A DNA stretch of 64,000 nt, from positions 3,844,001 through 3,908,000 of the forward strand of contig NC_014328.1 in the NCBI RefSeq assembly GCF_000143685.1. The letters run 5' to 3'. The stretch is from Clostridium ljungdahlii DSM 13528 (GTDB lineage: Bacteria > Bacillota > Clostridia > Clostridiales > Clostridiaceae). Under the pieces are notes generated by a model. The model worked only from the letters and a program-made list of their open reading frames with translations. It searched no databases and was not told the DNA's origin. Shown one piece after another: positions 18,137 to 26,866 of the stretch. A program made the position numbers and the translations under genes. The stretch's first letter is position 1, and each line of letters opens with the position of its first letter.

Positions 18137-19387
18137 TTAGTGAAAACTGCTGCGTTTAGATTCTCTTTTTAAAACATGAACCGTTGGATCTTTTAAGACA
18201 GTTCTAGCCACTTCGTATATATTTTCTCTAGTTATACTTTCAATTTCATCTATATCATCAACACATTTATATATACTTTCACCTTCTATAGCCTGATGTA
18301 AAACATAATTTCCTATATCCGTGGCATCTTCAAGGGTAAATACTACTGCAGTTTTTAATATCTTCTTCATTAAGTTTATAGTATTATCATCAAATTTTAT
18401 TTCCTCATTCTTTACTTTATATATGCATTTTTCTATAGTATCCATAGCAGATTTTATATTCTTTTCACTGACTGAAGTATATATATAGAGAGTCTTTACT
18501 CCCGTAGTTAAATCCAAATCCGTATATACGTCATAAGCAAGTCCTTTTTCCTCTCTTAGTTTTCTAAATAAAATAGAATTGCTGCTTTCACCAAATCTAT
18601 GATTCAATATTTTAAGTGCCAATTCCTCTTTTTTATTTAATCCATAAAAAGTAAAAAGATACACAATAGTACTCTGTTCTATATCTTTTTTATAAGAAAC
18701 CTCCCTACAGGGTATATTTTGTTCAATTATTATGTCGTTTCTAGTGAATTCCTTGTACTTCCAGTCTTTAAAATATTTCCATATCAAATCATAAATCTCT
18801 TCGTGTTCATAAGAAGAAACTACTGTTATGAAGCAATTATTGGGAACATAATAATTATTATAAAATTCTATTAAATCTTTCCTTGTAAATTTAGTTACTC
18901 CCTCTTCATCTCCTGCAGTATCATATCTCAATGGACCTTTTTTAAAAGCTAGTTTATTTACTTTTTCAAAACTATAAGATTCTATATCATCTTTACTGCT
19001 TTTTATTTCTGATAATATAACTTCTCTTTCCTTTTCAATTTCTTCATCCGGAAATATAGAATTTATAAACATATCGGAAATAATTTCCACAGACTTTTCT
19101 AATTCTTCCCTTAATGAAGTAATACTATACACTGTAGAATTATTGTCTGTATATGCATTATATTCTCCTCCCAGGATTTCTAAATCATTGTTTAATTTCT
19201 TATTGTCTCTAGACTTAGTACCTTTAAAAAGCATATGTTCAATAAAATGTGATATACCCTTTTCCTGAACACTTTCATATATAGCTCCTATTTTAATTCC
19301 AGCATGAAAAGCCGCTATATAAGTATCTCTTTTTATAGTAATAAGTTTTATACCATTAGGTAAAACTTTCTGTCTAGCATCAAACAT
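18137..19387 (-). CDS. M16 family zinc peptidase
   Basis: This 416-residue protein carries the inverted zinc motif HFIEH (about residues 49-53) and the downstream glutamate of the M16 family (processing-peptidase, PqqL/YmxG type), plus the GLAYDVYTDL segment of the C-terminal half. It probably degrades peptides in the cytoplasm. Upstream in-frame codons exist to 19423, but GAGGAG is correctly placed for the ATG at 19387. It is 32 nt upstream of recX, suggesting cotranscription. Confidence 0.9.
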   Translation of the reverse strand: MFDARQKVLPNGIKLITIKRDTYIAAFHAGIKIGAIYESVQEKGISHFIEHMLFKGTKSRDNKKLNNDLEILGGEYNAYTDNNSTVYSITSLREELEKSVEIISDMFINSIFPDEEIEKEREVILSEIKSSKDDIESYSFEKVNKLAFKKGPLRYDTAGDEEGVTKFTRKDLIEFYNNYYVPNNCFITVVSSYEHEEIYDLIWKYFKDWKYKEFTRNDIIIEQNIPCREVSYKKDIEQSTIVYLFTFYGLNKKEELALKILNHRFGESSNSILFRKLREEKGLAYDVYTDLDLTTGVKTLYIYTSVSEKNIKSAMDTIEKCIYKVKNEEIKFDDNTINLMKKILKTAVVFTLEDATDIGNYVLHQAIEGESIYKCVDDIDEIESITRENIYEVARTVLKDPTVHVLKRESKRSSFH

Positions 19388-19503
19388 ATAAATTCTCCTC
19401 TTTAAATAAAAACTATCGTACATTATATTATAATTTATATACAGTGAAATAGAAAGAGCATAAAATTAGACTAATTGTTAATTACAGAAAATTAAATTAA
19501 AAT

Positions 19504-19532
19504 TTGATAATATGTATATACTATGATATGAT
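19504..19532 (+). promoter_or_regulatory. Promoter of the DEAD-box helicase gene
   Basis: TTGATA (19504-19509) and TATGAT (19527-19532) are separated by 17 bp. The expected leader is only about 30 nt. Confidence 0.6.
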
Positions 19533-19572
19533 AAACTTTGTTTTGTAATATAAAAAAGAAAGAGGAGTTTTA

Positions 19573-21150
19573 ATGGAAAATATTAATTTTAGTGATTTAA
19601 ATTTAGATCCTAAGGTTCTTCAAGCAATTGATGATATGGGATTTGAAGAACCATCTCAAATTCAAGCTGAATCAATCCCTGTAATACTAGATGGGAACGA
19701 CGTAATTGGTCAGGCACAGACAGGTACAGGAAAGACCTTAGCTTTTGGAGCACCTATGTTAAGCAAGATAACTACCAAAAGCAAACACATCTCAGCTCTT
19801 ATAGTTACTCCCACCCGAGAACTTGCAATTCAAGTAAATGATGAGTTGTCCAGAATTGCTAAATTCAAAAAAGTAGCCCTATTACCTATATACGGTGGTC
19901 AACCTATAGACAGGCAGATTAGATCTTTAAAAAGAGGTATGGATGTAGTAGTAGGCACCCCTGGAAGAATACTTGATCATATAAAGAGAAAAACTTTAGA
20001 TCTTAGCAATATAGAATTTTTAATATTAGATGAAGCAGATGAAATGTTGGATATGGGTTTTATAGAAGATATAGAAAACATAATAAAAGCTACAAATTCT
20101 GACAGACAGACATTACTTTTCTCTGCTACTATGCCAGATCAGATAAAGAAATTGTCTTCCAGGTATATGAAGTCAAATATTAAGAGTATAAAAATAGCTA
20201 AGAACACATTGACTGTAGATAAAACAAAACAATATTACTATGAGATAAAACAAAAAGATAGATTTGAATCTTTATGTAGAATTCTAGACGTAGATGAGCC
20301 TTCAAGTGCCATAATATTTTGCAAAACCAAACGTGGTGTAGATGAATTAGTAGAAGGTTTGCAGGCTAGAGGATACAATGTAGAAGGTATGCACGGTGAC
20401 ATGGGACAGAACCAGAGATTAAATACCCTTAGAAAGTTTAAAGAAGGTTCCCTTGAATTCTTAGTTGCCACAGACGTAGCTGCAAGAGGTATAGATGTGG
20501 AAAATGTTTCCCACGTTATAAATTATGACCTTCCACAGGATACAGAATCTTATGTTCATAGAATTGGAAGAACCGGAAGGGCAAACAAAGAAGGTATTGC
20601 CTATTCTTTAGTAACACCTAGAGAATACATACTTTTAAAGCAAATAGAGAAGTTCACCAAAAGTAAGATAAGAAGGAAGGAAATTCCTACAGTAGATGAT
20701 ATCTATGAAGCTAAGTATAAAAATATAGAGGAACAAGTTAAAAGCATTATATCTGAAGACAATTATAAAAACTTTATTCCTATAGCAACTGAATTAGATG
20801 AAGAATACAATCTAGTAGACGTAGCAGCTGCTCTTATGAAAATAATTTTTGACAAAGAATTGAGCTTTGATTATAAGGAAAATTCCTTAACTGTAGATGA
20901 AAAAGATGTTAGGTTATTCCTCTCAATAGGTAGAATGGATAATTTAACTCCTAGAAAACTTTTAAAATTTATAAGTGAAACATCTTCAGTCGAAGCCTAT
21001 GAAATAGGTGATATAGATATACTAAATAAATTTACATTTATAAATGTCCCAGAAAGAGTATCTTCTATTATATTGAAAAAAACTAATGGTAAAAAACTTC
21101 AGGGAAGAAGAGTTTCCGTTGAAGTGGCTAAAAGCAAAAAATCTCATTAG
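19573..21150 (+). CDS. DEAD-box ATP-dependent RNA helicase with DbpA-type RNA-binding domain
   Basis: This 525-residue protein shows all helicase motifs in order: Q motif (GFEEPSQIQ), AQTGTGKT, PTRELAIQ, GTPGR, DEAD, SAT, ARGID and HRIGRTGR. The C-terminal about 75 residues (VRLFLSIGRMDNLTPRKLLK onward) form a DbpA/CsdA RNA-binding domain, which usually directs these enzymes to rRNA. A role in ribosome assembly or cold-induced RNA unwinding is likely. AGAGGAG precedes the ATG. Monocistronic, ended by the hairpin at 21194. Confidence 0.93.
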   Translation: MENINFSDLNLDPKVLQAIDDMGFEEPSQIQAESIPVILDGNDVIGQAQTGTGKTLAFGAPMLSKITTKSKHISALIVTPTRELAIQVNDELSRIAKFKKVALLPIYGGQPIDRQIRSLKRGMDVVVGTPGRILDHIKRKTLDLSNIEFLILDEADEMLDMGFIEDIENIIKATNSDRQTLLFSATMPDQIKKLSSRYMKSNIKSIKIAKNTLTVDKTKQYYYEIKQKDRFESLCRILDVDEPSSAIIFCKTKRGVDELVEGLQARGYNVEGMHGDMGQNQRLNTLRKFKEGSLEFLVATDVAARGIDVENVSHVINYDLPQDTESYVHRIGRTGRANKEGIAYSLVTPREYILLKQIEKFTKSKIRRKEIPTVDDIYEAKYKNIEEQVKSIISEDNYKNFIPIATELDEEYNLVDVAAALMKIIFDKELSFDYKENSLTVDEKDVRLFLSIGRMDNLTPRKLLKFISETSSVEAYEIGDIDILNKFTFINVPERVSSIILKKTNGKKLQGRRVSVEVAKSKKSH

Positions 21151-21193
21151 TTTACTTTAAGTATACTATTTAAACGTCTTATAATAAAACAAT

Positions 21194-21246
21194 TAAGCCC
21201 TATGTCCCAAGGAATACGTCTCAATTTAAGGGTTTTGGGGCTTTTT
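21194..21246 (+). terminator. Terminator after the helicase gene
   Basis: AAGCCC pairs with GGGGCTT around a long loop, followed by a T run. The loop can form an inner stem (CCCTA with TAAGGG), so alternative folds exist. Confidence 0.65.
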
Positions 21247-21382
21247 GTAATTTAAAAATATTGTTTCTAAATTATATATACACATATAAAATTGCAAAAA
21301 TTTTTATCATAATAATATTTACCATAATACCTCATATTAAATAGATTTTAAAGCAATACTTTAATAGAAAAGGAGATTTACA

Positions 21383-21952
21383 ATGTCTAAAATATTTTTT
21401 AAAGGCAGTTGTATGCTGAATCCTGTACCTTCAGTACTTATAACTTCAAAAAGTAAAAATAGCGATATAAATGTGTTCACTGCTGCCTGGGTAGGCACTG
21501 CATGTACTAAACCACCTATGATTACTATAGCTATAAAACCAGAGAGATTATCCTATAAATACATAAAGGAGACAATGGAATTTGCAGTAAACCTTCCCTC
21601 TAGAAATTTAACCAGAATTGTAGATTTATGCGGTGTAAAATCTGGCAGAGACTTTAATAAAATAAAAGAATGTAAATTAGAATTAGAAAAAAGTGAAAAA
21701 ATATCTGTTCCTTGCATAAAAGAATGTGCTGTTAACATGGAATGCAAGGTTAAAAGCATAATTCCTCTTGGAAGCCATCATTTATTTATAGCTGAAATTT
21801 TATCGGTTCACGTAGATGAAAATCTAATAGACAATAAGAGGAAAATACATTTAGAAAAAGCTAATCTCATATGTTATTCTCACGGAGAATACTTTCCTAT
21901 AAATTCAAAACCTCTAGGCAAATTCGGATTTTCCGTCAAGAAGAAAAGGTAG
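21383..21952 (+). CDS. Flavin reductase / flavoredoxin-like protein
   Basis: This 189-residue protein fits the FMN-binding split-barrel family: TAAWVGTACTKPPMITIAIK (about residues 32-51) makes the flavin pocket, followed by FAVNLPSRNL. Members bind FMN and shuttle electrons from NAD(P)H or ferredoxin. AAAGGAG precedes the ATG. Palindrome copy B follows within 60 nt. Confidence 0.88.
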   Translation: MSKIFFKGSCMLNPVPSVLITSKSKNSDINVFTAAWVGTACTKPPMITIAIKPERLSYKYIKETMEFAVNLPSRNLTRIVDLCGVKSGRDFNKIKECKLELEKSEKISVPCIKECAVNMECKVKSIIPLGSHHLFIAEILSVHVDENLIDNKRKIHLEKANLICYSHGEYFPINSKPLGKFGFSVKKKR

Positions 21953-22010
21953 TTTTAAATTAAAATACATATAACTTAAAAGTGAAGGTTGAACTTATAA
22001 ATATCTTATA

Positions 22011-22259
22011 GTTTTTTAACTTAAAAATAAACCTATACGTAAGAACATTTTTACAACAAACAAGTGCATTTAAATATTTTGTACATAAGTCTTAGTAAAA
22101 AATTCGTAAAAACTTAGGGTTTTTGAATTGTTTGAGGTACGAGTTTTCAAAAGTTCTTAGTTTTTTTAGAATTTTTTATCTAGACTTATCAAAATATTTA
22201 ACCGGACTTGTGTTTGTAAAAAATGTTCGGAGTATAAGTTTATTTTTCCTTAAAATACC
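22011..22259. repeat. Long-palindrome element, copy B
   Basis: It matches copy A throughout. Outer arms read AAAAATAAACCTATAC and GTATAAGTTTATTTTT: they differ from copy A but still complement each other. The apex reads TTGTTTGAGGTACGAG on the plus strand (about 22129-22144). It lies between the convergent flavin reductase gene and the small frame behind the SAM riboswitch. Confidence 0.8.
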
Positions 22260-22271
22260 TACATAGATATT

Positions 22272-22478
22272 TTATTCTCCTACATCTATCCATTCTCCTT
22301 TTGTAAGTTCACTTATTTCTGAGGGACTTATTTTAAGTGCATATTCTTTAGATCCTGCTGCAGGATAAACATAATCGAAGTCCTTTATTGAATCGTCCAA
22401 ATAAATTTTAATATTATTTTTTATACTCAAAAAAATCTTCCTGTAGATAAGTCTACAGGAAGATTTATATTCTTCCAC
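22272..22478 (-). CDS. Small hypothetical frame downstream of a SAM riboswitch
   Basis: The frame can be read from a GTG at 22478 for 68 codons, but its first 18 codons run through the terminator stem of the riboswitch. The remaining part (IYLDDSIKDFDYVYPAAGSK to TKGEWIDVGE) looks protein-like. No good ribosome site precedes any start. It may be a genuine short gene controlled by the riboswitch, or the remnant of a lost methionine or cysteine gene. I recognise no family. Confidence 0.4.
   Translation of the reverse strand: MEEYKSSCRLIYRKIFLSIKNNIKIYLDDSIKDFDYVYPAAGSKEYALKISPSEISELTKGEWIDVGE
22428..22466 (-). terminator. Riboswitch-controlled terminator
   Basis: A perfect 14-bp stem (AAATCTTCCTGTAG and its complement) has a 6-nt loop and is followed on the minus strand by a T run. 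The CTTATCT near its loop can pair with AGATAAG from the 3-prime side of aptamer helix P1, giving the alternative antiterminator. Confidence 0.85.
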
Positions 22479-22480
22479 TT

Positions 22481-22580
22481 CTTATCTTTCAGGTAATACC
22501 TGCTGGAATTGGCACCGTTGGATTACATCCAGGTTGCCGGGCTTCATAGGGCCAGTCCCTCTGCCGCTCTTGATAAGAAC
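22481..22580 (-). ncRNA. SAM-I (S-box) riboswitch
   Basis: Read leftward, the RNA has the S-box consensus in order: CTTATCAAGAG, GGCAGAGGGACTGGCCC, GAAGCCCGGCAACC, GGTGCCAATTCC, GCAG, and a closing GAAAGATAAG that pairs with the start to make P1. S-adenosylmethionine binding should stabilise P1 and allow the terminator at 22428-22466 to form. Usual targets are methionine, cysteine or SAM synthesis and transport genes; here only a short unknown frame follows. Confidence 0.93.
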
Positions 22581-22599
22581 TTAATATTTAATTTAATAA

Positions 22600-22628
22600 A
22601 TTGTAGCAAACTGCTAATTATTTGTCAA
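22600..22628 (-). promoter_or_regulatory. Promoter of the SAM riboswitch transcript
   Basis: Leftward TTGACA (22623-22628) and TACAAT (22600-22605) are exactly 17 bp apart. The aptamer starts about 20 nt downstream, so the whole S-box is transcribed. Confidence 0.8.
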
Positions 22629-22679
22629 CATATTTTCATCAATTTAACTTATAAAAATAAAACATTCAACACACTTATT

Positions 22680-23144
22680 TTACAATAATTTTTCAACCTG
22701 CACATCATAACTTCCATCAGGAGATGCCACAGTTGCCTTTTGACCTACTTTTAGTTTATAAAGTGCCTTTCCTAAAGGAGACTCTATACTTATCTTCATA
22801 TTCTTAACATCTGCTTCTACTGTACTAACTAAGGTAACTTCTTCAGTTTCATCTACGTCACAAAATTTTACTAATGCGGTTTTATTTATATCGAATACAT
22901 CTGCTTCCGAAGAGCTTTCGATTATTACTGCATTCTTGAGCTGAGCTTCAAGTTCCTGTATTCTAGTCTCAGTCATAGATTGATCATCTTTTGCAGCATC
23001 ATAATCTGCATTTTCACTTAAATCACCTTGTGCACGTGCTGCTTTCAACGCTAACTTGATTTCTACCCTCTTAACTGTTTTTAAATATTCTAATTCATCT
23101 TCTAACTTTTTTTTACCTGATTCTGTAAGAATCACATCTTGCAT
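22680..23144 (-). CDS. greA: Transcription elongation factor GreA
   Basis: The 154-residue protein has the GreA coiled-coil sequence (LTESGKKKLEDELEYLKTVK; then ARAQGDLSENADYDAAKDDQ with the acidic tip) and the C-terminal domain (ISIESPLGKALYKLKVGQKA). GreA enters the secondary channel of RNA polymerase and rescues backtracked complexes by transcript cleavage. The frame extends five codons upstream, but GGTGAT fits the ATG at 23144. It is outside any obvious operon. Confidence 0.92.
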   Translation of the reverse strand: MQDVILTESGKKKLEDELEYLKTVKRVEIKLALKAARAQGDLSENADYDAAKDDQSMTETRIQELEAQLKNAVIIESSSEADVFDINKTALVKFCDVDETEEVTLVSTVEADVKNMKISIESPLGKALYKLKVGQKATVASPDGSYDVQVEKLL

Positions 23145-23400
23145 AAAAAAATCACCCACTATTCTAAATTTTATCTGATGGCTACCTACTGTAACACTTT
23201 CACTAAGTAAGATTCATTGATAAGGCTTTGCTGCAAAACTTGATAAATTTTGTATAAGTTTAATAGCTTTTATACATTTATTTACTTTACTATTTTATTA
23301 TAATATTACTAATTAAATAATACAAGTTAAATGACGAAATCACTTATTATGCATACTATTTAAACCCATATTCCGCAAATAATGTGACGTTAAGATCATA

Positions 23401-23533
23401 TTGACATTAAAATATCTATCATTATATAATATTATTGGAAGTAAATTTGAAAAGACATTCTCACAATGAATTTGTGTGTAATGAGAGCATATAAATCTAA
23501 GAATTTCTTACTTGGATTTTATGTGCTTTTTTT
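23401..23533 (+). promoter_or_regulatory. Promoter and attenuator-like leader of the first yitT-family gene
   Basis: TTGACA (23401-23406) and TATAAT (23425-23430) are 18 bp apart. About 50 nt after the expected start, GCATATAAATCTAAG pairs with CTTGGATTTTATGTGC and is followed by seven T (23486-23533). This intrinsic terminator lies inside the leader, about 50 nt before the coding start. Upstream bases CTCA (about 23460) and the terminator-side TGAG could form a competing helix. No known riboswitch was recognised. Confidence 0.65.
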
Positions 23534-23585
23534 GATGAATAAACTACGAAATTAAATAGAAATTATATATAGGAGGCTTTGACTT

Positions 23586-24434
23586 ATGAAAATAAATTTG
23601 AAAGATATTTTTCTTATACTAGTAGGTTCACTTTTCGTAGCTTTTGGCACTTATTTTTTTCTAGCTCCAAATCATATAGCAGCTGGAGGAACAAGCGGTA
23701 TCGCTATAATTATAAACAGTATATTTCCAAATATTCCAATAGGCCTTTTAATGATGGGCATGGAAGTTATACTTTTTACCATTGGTATAATTGTAATAGG
23801 ACCTGTGTTTGGTGGTAAGACCATATTTTGTAGTTTTTCTATATCCGCTCTTGTACTTTTAATGGGAAAAATATATCCCAATATAAAGCCTTTCAGCAAT
23901 GATACTTTAATTCAACTTATATTAGGCATACTCATATGTGGATTAGGTATGGGAATTGTATTTAACTTAAACGCCTCTACTGGTGGGACAGATATAATTG
24001 CAAAAATAATAAACAAATACACTCAAATAAGCATAGGCAAATCTGTTCTAATGGCAGACATCGCAATAACTATAGCAGCAACCCTAATACTTGGAGTAAG
24101 CAAAGGAATGTATGCAATTCTTGGAGTAATATTGAACTCTACTATAATTGATAAAGTTATATTAAGTTTGAACTCCTATAAGCAAGTTGCTATAATAAGT
24201 AACAATGGTGAAAATATAAAAAAATATATTGTAAATGAACTATCTAGAAGTGCGACTATCTATTACGCCAAAGGAGCCTATAAAAATAGCAATAAAGAAG
24301 TTATAACCACCATTTTGGACAGAAAACAGTTTTTAAAGTTAAAAAATTATATAAAAGTTTTAGATGACAAGGCCTTTATTACTGTAAATGATGTAAATGA
24401 AGTACTAGGAGAAGGATTTACTCGTATAATATAA
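23586..24434 (+). CDS. YitT family membrane protein
   Basis: This 282-residue protein has about five or six membrane helices (DUF161; repeated pattern AAGGTSGIAIIIN and ASTGGTDIIAKIIN) and a C-terminal soluble DUF2179 domain (ending FITVNDVNEVLGEGF). The function of the family is not established; roles in transport have been suggested. AGGAGG precedes the ATG. A relative is encoded at 55466-56359. Confidence 0.88.
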   Translation: MKINLKDIFLILVGSLFVAFGTYFFLAPNHIAAGGTSGIAIIINSIFPNIPIGLLMMGMEVILFTIGIIVIGPVFGGKTIFCSFSISALVLLMGKIYPNIKPFSNDTLIQLILGILICGLGMGIVFNLNASTGGTDIIAKIINKYTQISIGKSVLMADIAITIAATLILGVSKGMYAILGVILNSTIIDKVILSLNSYKQVAIISNNGENIKKYIVNELSRSATIYYAKGAYKNSNKEVITTILDRKQFLKLKNYIKVLDDKAFITVNDVNEVLGEGFTRII

Positions 24435-24534
24435 AAAACTGTCTAGTTTTTTATATTCAATTTTCATTGTAGAATAATAATCCAACTCTTGGTAATAATT
24501 TAAATTAGTACTTAAACTAGAGGAGGATGTAAAA

Positions 24535-25179
24535 ATGGCACTGCCAAATCACATAGGTATAATTCCAGATGGAAACAGGCGCTGGGCAGTTAAAAGAGGG
24601 TTAAGCAAAGAAAAAGGATATAGTTTTGGTCTAAAACCTGGAATAGAATTATTTAAATTATGTGAAAAATTAGGAATAAATGAATTAACCTATTATGGAT
24701 TCACTACAGATAATACTAAAAGACCATCAATTCAAGCTAAAGCCTTCACCAAAGCTTGTATAGAAGCTGTAAAAATACTTTCAAAAGAAAATGCTTCTCT
24801 TTTAGTAGTTGGAAACTCTGAATCTCCTATGTTTCCAAAAGAACTTCTCCCTTATATGGTTAGAAAAGATTTCGGTAAAGGGGGAATAAAAGTTAATTTT
24901 TTAGTAAATTACGGGTGGGAATGGGATTTAGGTAAAACTAAAAATTTATCAACTACAAATAGACATTCCATTATATCCAGTCTAAATTCCCATGATATAT
25001 CAAGAGTAGATTTAATAATAAGATGGGGTGGTAGAAGAAGGCTCAGCGGATTTTTACCAGTTCAATCTGTATATTCAGATTTTTACATAATAGATGACTA
25101 TTGGCCTGATTTTAAAATGGAACATTTAATACATGCTCTAAAATGGTATAACGATCAGGATATAACTTTAGGCGGATAA
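24535..25179 (+). CDS. Cis-prenyltransferase (undecaprenyl diphosphate synthase-like) protein
   Basis: The 214-residue protein keeps the UppS hallmarks: HIGIIPDGNRRWA (residues 6-18, catalytic Asp), YYGFTTDNTKRP, and the C-terminal IRWGGRRRLSGFLP and DYWPDF. It is shorter and more divergent than the housekeeping UppS (about 240-250 residues, usually next to cdsA and frr), so it may make a different Z-prenyl chain. GAGGAGG precedes the ATG. Palindrome copies C and D follow. Confidence 0.8.
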   Translation: MALPNHIGIIPDGNRRWAVKRGLSKEKGYSFGLKPGIELFKLCEKLGINELTYYGFTTDNTKRPSIQAKAFTKACIEAVKILSKENASLLVVGNSESPMFPKELLPYMVRKDFGKGGIKVNFLVNYGWEWDLGKTKNLSTTNRHSIISSLNSHDISRVDLIIRWGGRRRLSGFLPVQSVYSDFYIIDDYWPDFKMEHLIHALKWYNDQDITLGG

Positions 25180-25195
25180 CTTTCTTAATTTAAAT

Positions 25196-25451
25196 ATAGA
25201 GTTTCTAGATTGAAGTTACCTTATACAAAGCATATAATGACAAATTTTAGCACCATAAAAGCTTTTGACAAGTCTAAAGCTTGGCATTTTGAAAATCTAA
25301 GAACCTTAGATAAACTCGTACCTTAAACATATCTAATCTCCTAAGATTTTCTAAAATGCCTTGCTAAGACTTATGAAAAAGTTTTTAAAGGTGCTTTCAA
25401 TTTTGTCATTACACTTTATGTATAAGTTTAAATTTCAATTAGAAGCCCTAT
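25196..25451. repeat. Long-palindrome element, copy C (inverted orientation, second subfamily)
   Basis: ATAGAGTTTCTA at the left pairs with TAGAAGCCCTAT at the right, and most of the 256 bp in between is self-complementary. Arm sequences differ strongly from copy A, yet the apex on the minus strand reads TGTTTAAGGTACGAG (about 25311-25325). It lies 10 bp from copy D, in the opposite orientation. Confidence 0.72.
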
Positions 25452-25460
25452 ATAGATTTA

Positions 25461-25716
25461 TATGGGTACTCTAACTCAAAAATCAACTTATACACAGGCA
25501 TATTTTTACAATAGTGAAGCTCTTTTAAATATTTTGTATATAAGTCTTAGAAAAAAATTCGTAAAAACTTAAAACTTTTTAATTGTTTGAGGTACGAGTT
25601 TTCAAAAGTTCTTAGGTTTTTTAGAATTTTTTTCTTAGGCTTATCAAAATATTTAATGAGCTGAAGGTTGTAAAAATATCCGGAGTATAAGGTTGATTTT
25701 TTGCTTAGAATACCTA
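25461..25716. repeat. Long-palindrome element, copy D
   Basis: It is closely related to copy A: arms AAAAATCAACTTATAC and GTATAAGGTTGATTTTT, apex TTGTTTGAGGTACGAG on the plus strand (about 25583-25598). The junction with copy C resembles the sequence just left of copy A (8007-8040), suggesting that copy A once had a C-like neighbour. Confidence 0.8.
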
Positions 25717-25833
25717 TAATCATATTTGTTTAATTTACATATAATAAATTGTGTGTTTATTTCCCTATTATTTAGGTTATATTGAAGTCAATTTTCTTTA
25801 TCAATTGAGAATACATATCGAAGTAGTCTTCTA

Positions 25834-25891
25834 TTGACTTATAATGATTTTTGTCCTATTATAATAGGTATTAGTTCTTATCATTTGATAA
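25834..25891 (+). promoter_or_regulatory. Promoter with two palindromes for the cation diffusion facilitator gene
   Basis: TTGACT (25834-25839) and TATTAT (25857-25862) are separated by 17 bp. The palindrome CCTATTATAATAGG (25855-25868) covers the -10, and TTATCATTTGATAA (25878-25891) lies just downstream. Either could be the operator of a metal-sensing repressor. Confidence 0.55.
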
Positions 25892-25921
25892 CTGCTAAAT
25901 TTTAGGGGAGATGTTTTTTAA

Positions 25922-26830
25922 ATGGATGAAAAAGTAAAGACAGCAAGACTTTCTATAATTTCTAATGCATGTTTAATAACTATGAAATTAATAGTTGGGA
26001 TAATTACAGGATCAGTTAGTATCCTGTCAGAAGCCATACATTCAACTATGGATTTAATTGCAGCTATAATATCGTTTTTTTCTGTTAAAATATCATCCAA
26101 GCCTGCAGATGCAGAGCATCCTTACGGGCACGGTAAATTCGAAAATGTATCCGGTGTAATTGAAGCACTGCTTATATTTGCTGCATCCATATGGATAATA
26201 GTAGAAGCTATAAAAAAGATAGTAAGCGGAGGAGAAGTATCCTCATCCAGTCTAGGATTCTTTGTTATGTTTTTTTCTGCTGCAATAAACTTTTTAGTAT
26301 CCAAAAGATTATATAAAGTAGCTAAAAAAAATGACTCTATTGCTTTAGAAGCAGATGCTCTTCATCTTAAAACAGATGTATATACTTCCCTTGGAGTTGG
26401 CGTAGGGCTTTTTCTAATATGGATTACAAAACTGCATTTTCTAGATCCTGTAATAGCATTAATTGTAGCTTTATTTATTTTAAAGGAAGCCTTATGTCTG
26501 CTAAAAAAAGCCTTTAATCCATTAGTAGATGTAAAATTATCTGATAAGGAAATCAGTATTGTAAAAGATTGTATATCTAAATACAGTTCCGGTTACTGCA
26601 ACTTTCACAAACTTAGAACAAGAAAATCTGGAAATAAAAGATATGTGGATGTTCATTTAGTGTTTCCTGAAGATATGCATATAAAAGATGCTCATAAATT
26701 GTGTGATGACATAGAAAACGAAATGAGTCACTCACTTCAAAATACGGAAGTAATGATTCATCTAGAATCCTGCGATGATAAATGTACTAGCTGTAGACTT
26801 GCTGATACAACAAAATGCAAAAATAGATAG
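25922..26830 (+). CDS. Cation diffusion facilitator family metal exporter
   Basis: This 302-residue protein has six membrane helices with the CDF metal-site segments HSTMDLIAAIISF and EADALHLKTDVYTS, the loop HPYGHGKFENVSG, and a cytoplasmic C-terminal domain (VDVHLVFPEDM). The extra tail has a cysteine cluster (CDDKCTSCRLADTTKC) that could bind metal. It exports Zn, Fe, Mn or Co by proton exchange; specificity cannot be read. GGGGAG precedes the ATG. Confidence 0.9.
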   Translation: MDEKVKTARLSIISNACLITMKLIVGIITGSVSILSEAIHSTMDLIAAIISFFSVKISSKPADAEHPYGHGKFENVSGVIEALLIFAASIWIIVEAIKKIVSGGEVSSSSLGFFVMFFSAAINFLVSKRLYKVAKKNDSIALEADALHLKTDVYTSLGVGVGLFLIWITKLHFLDPVIALIVALFILKEALCLLKKAFNPLVDVKLSDKEISIVKDCISKYSSGYCNFHKLRTRKSGNKRYVDVHLVFPEDMHIKDAHKLCDDIENEMSHSLQNTEVMIHLESCDDKCTSCRLADTTKCKNR

Positions 26831-26866
26831 GATTTTATCATCCTATCTATTTTAATGTTTTTTATT
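26821..26866. terminator. Terminator between CDF and DUF1858 genes
   Basis: The 13-bp stem AAATAGATAGGAT / ATCCTATCTATTT has a 6-nt loop with T-rich sequence on the right. It serves the convergent pair. Confidence 0.78.

Noticed and set aside
22272..22478. A confident protein-coding gene starting at 22478
   Set aside because: The first codons are the terminator of the SAM riboswitch; kept only as a low-confidence frame.
23579..23818. A second frame overlapping the yitT gene
   Set aside because: It is the shifted frame of the membrane protein, with low-complexity Ser/Tyr-rich sequence and no domain.
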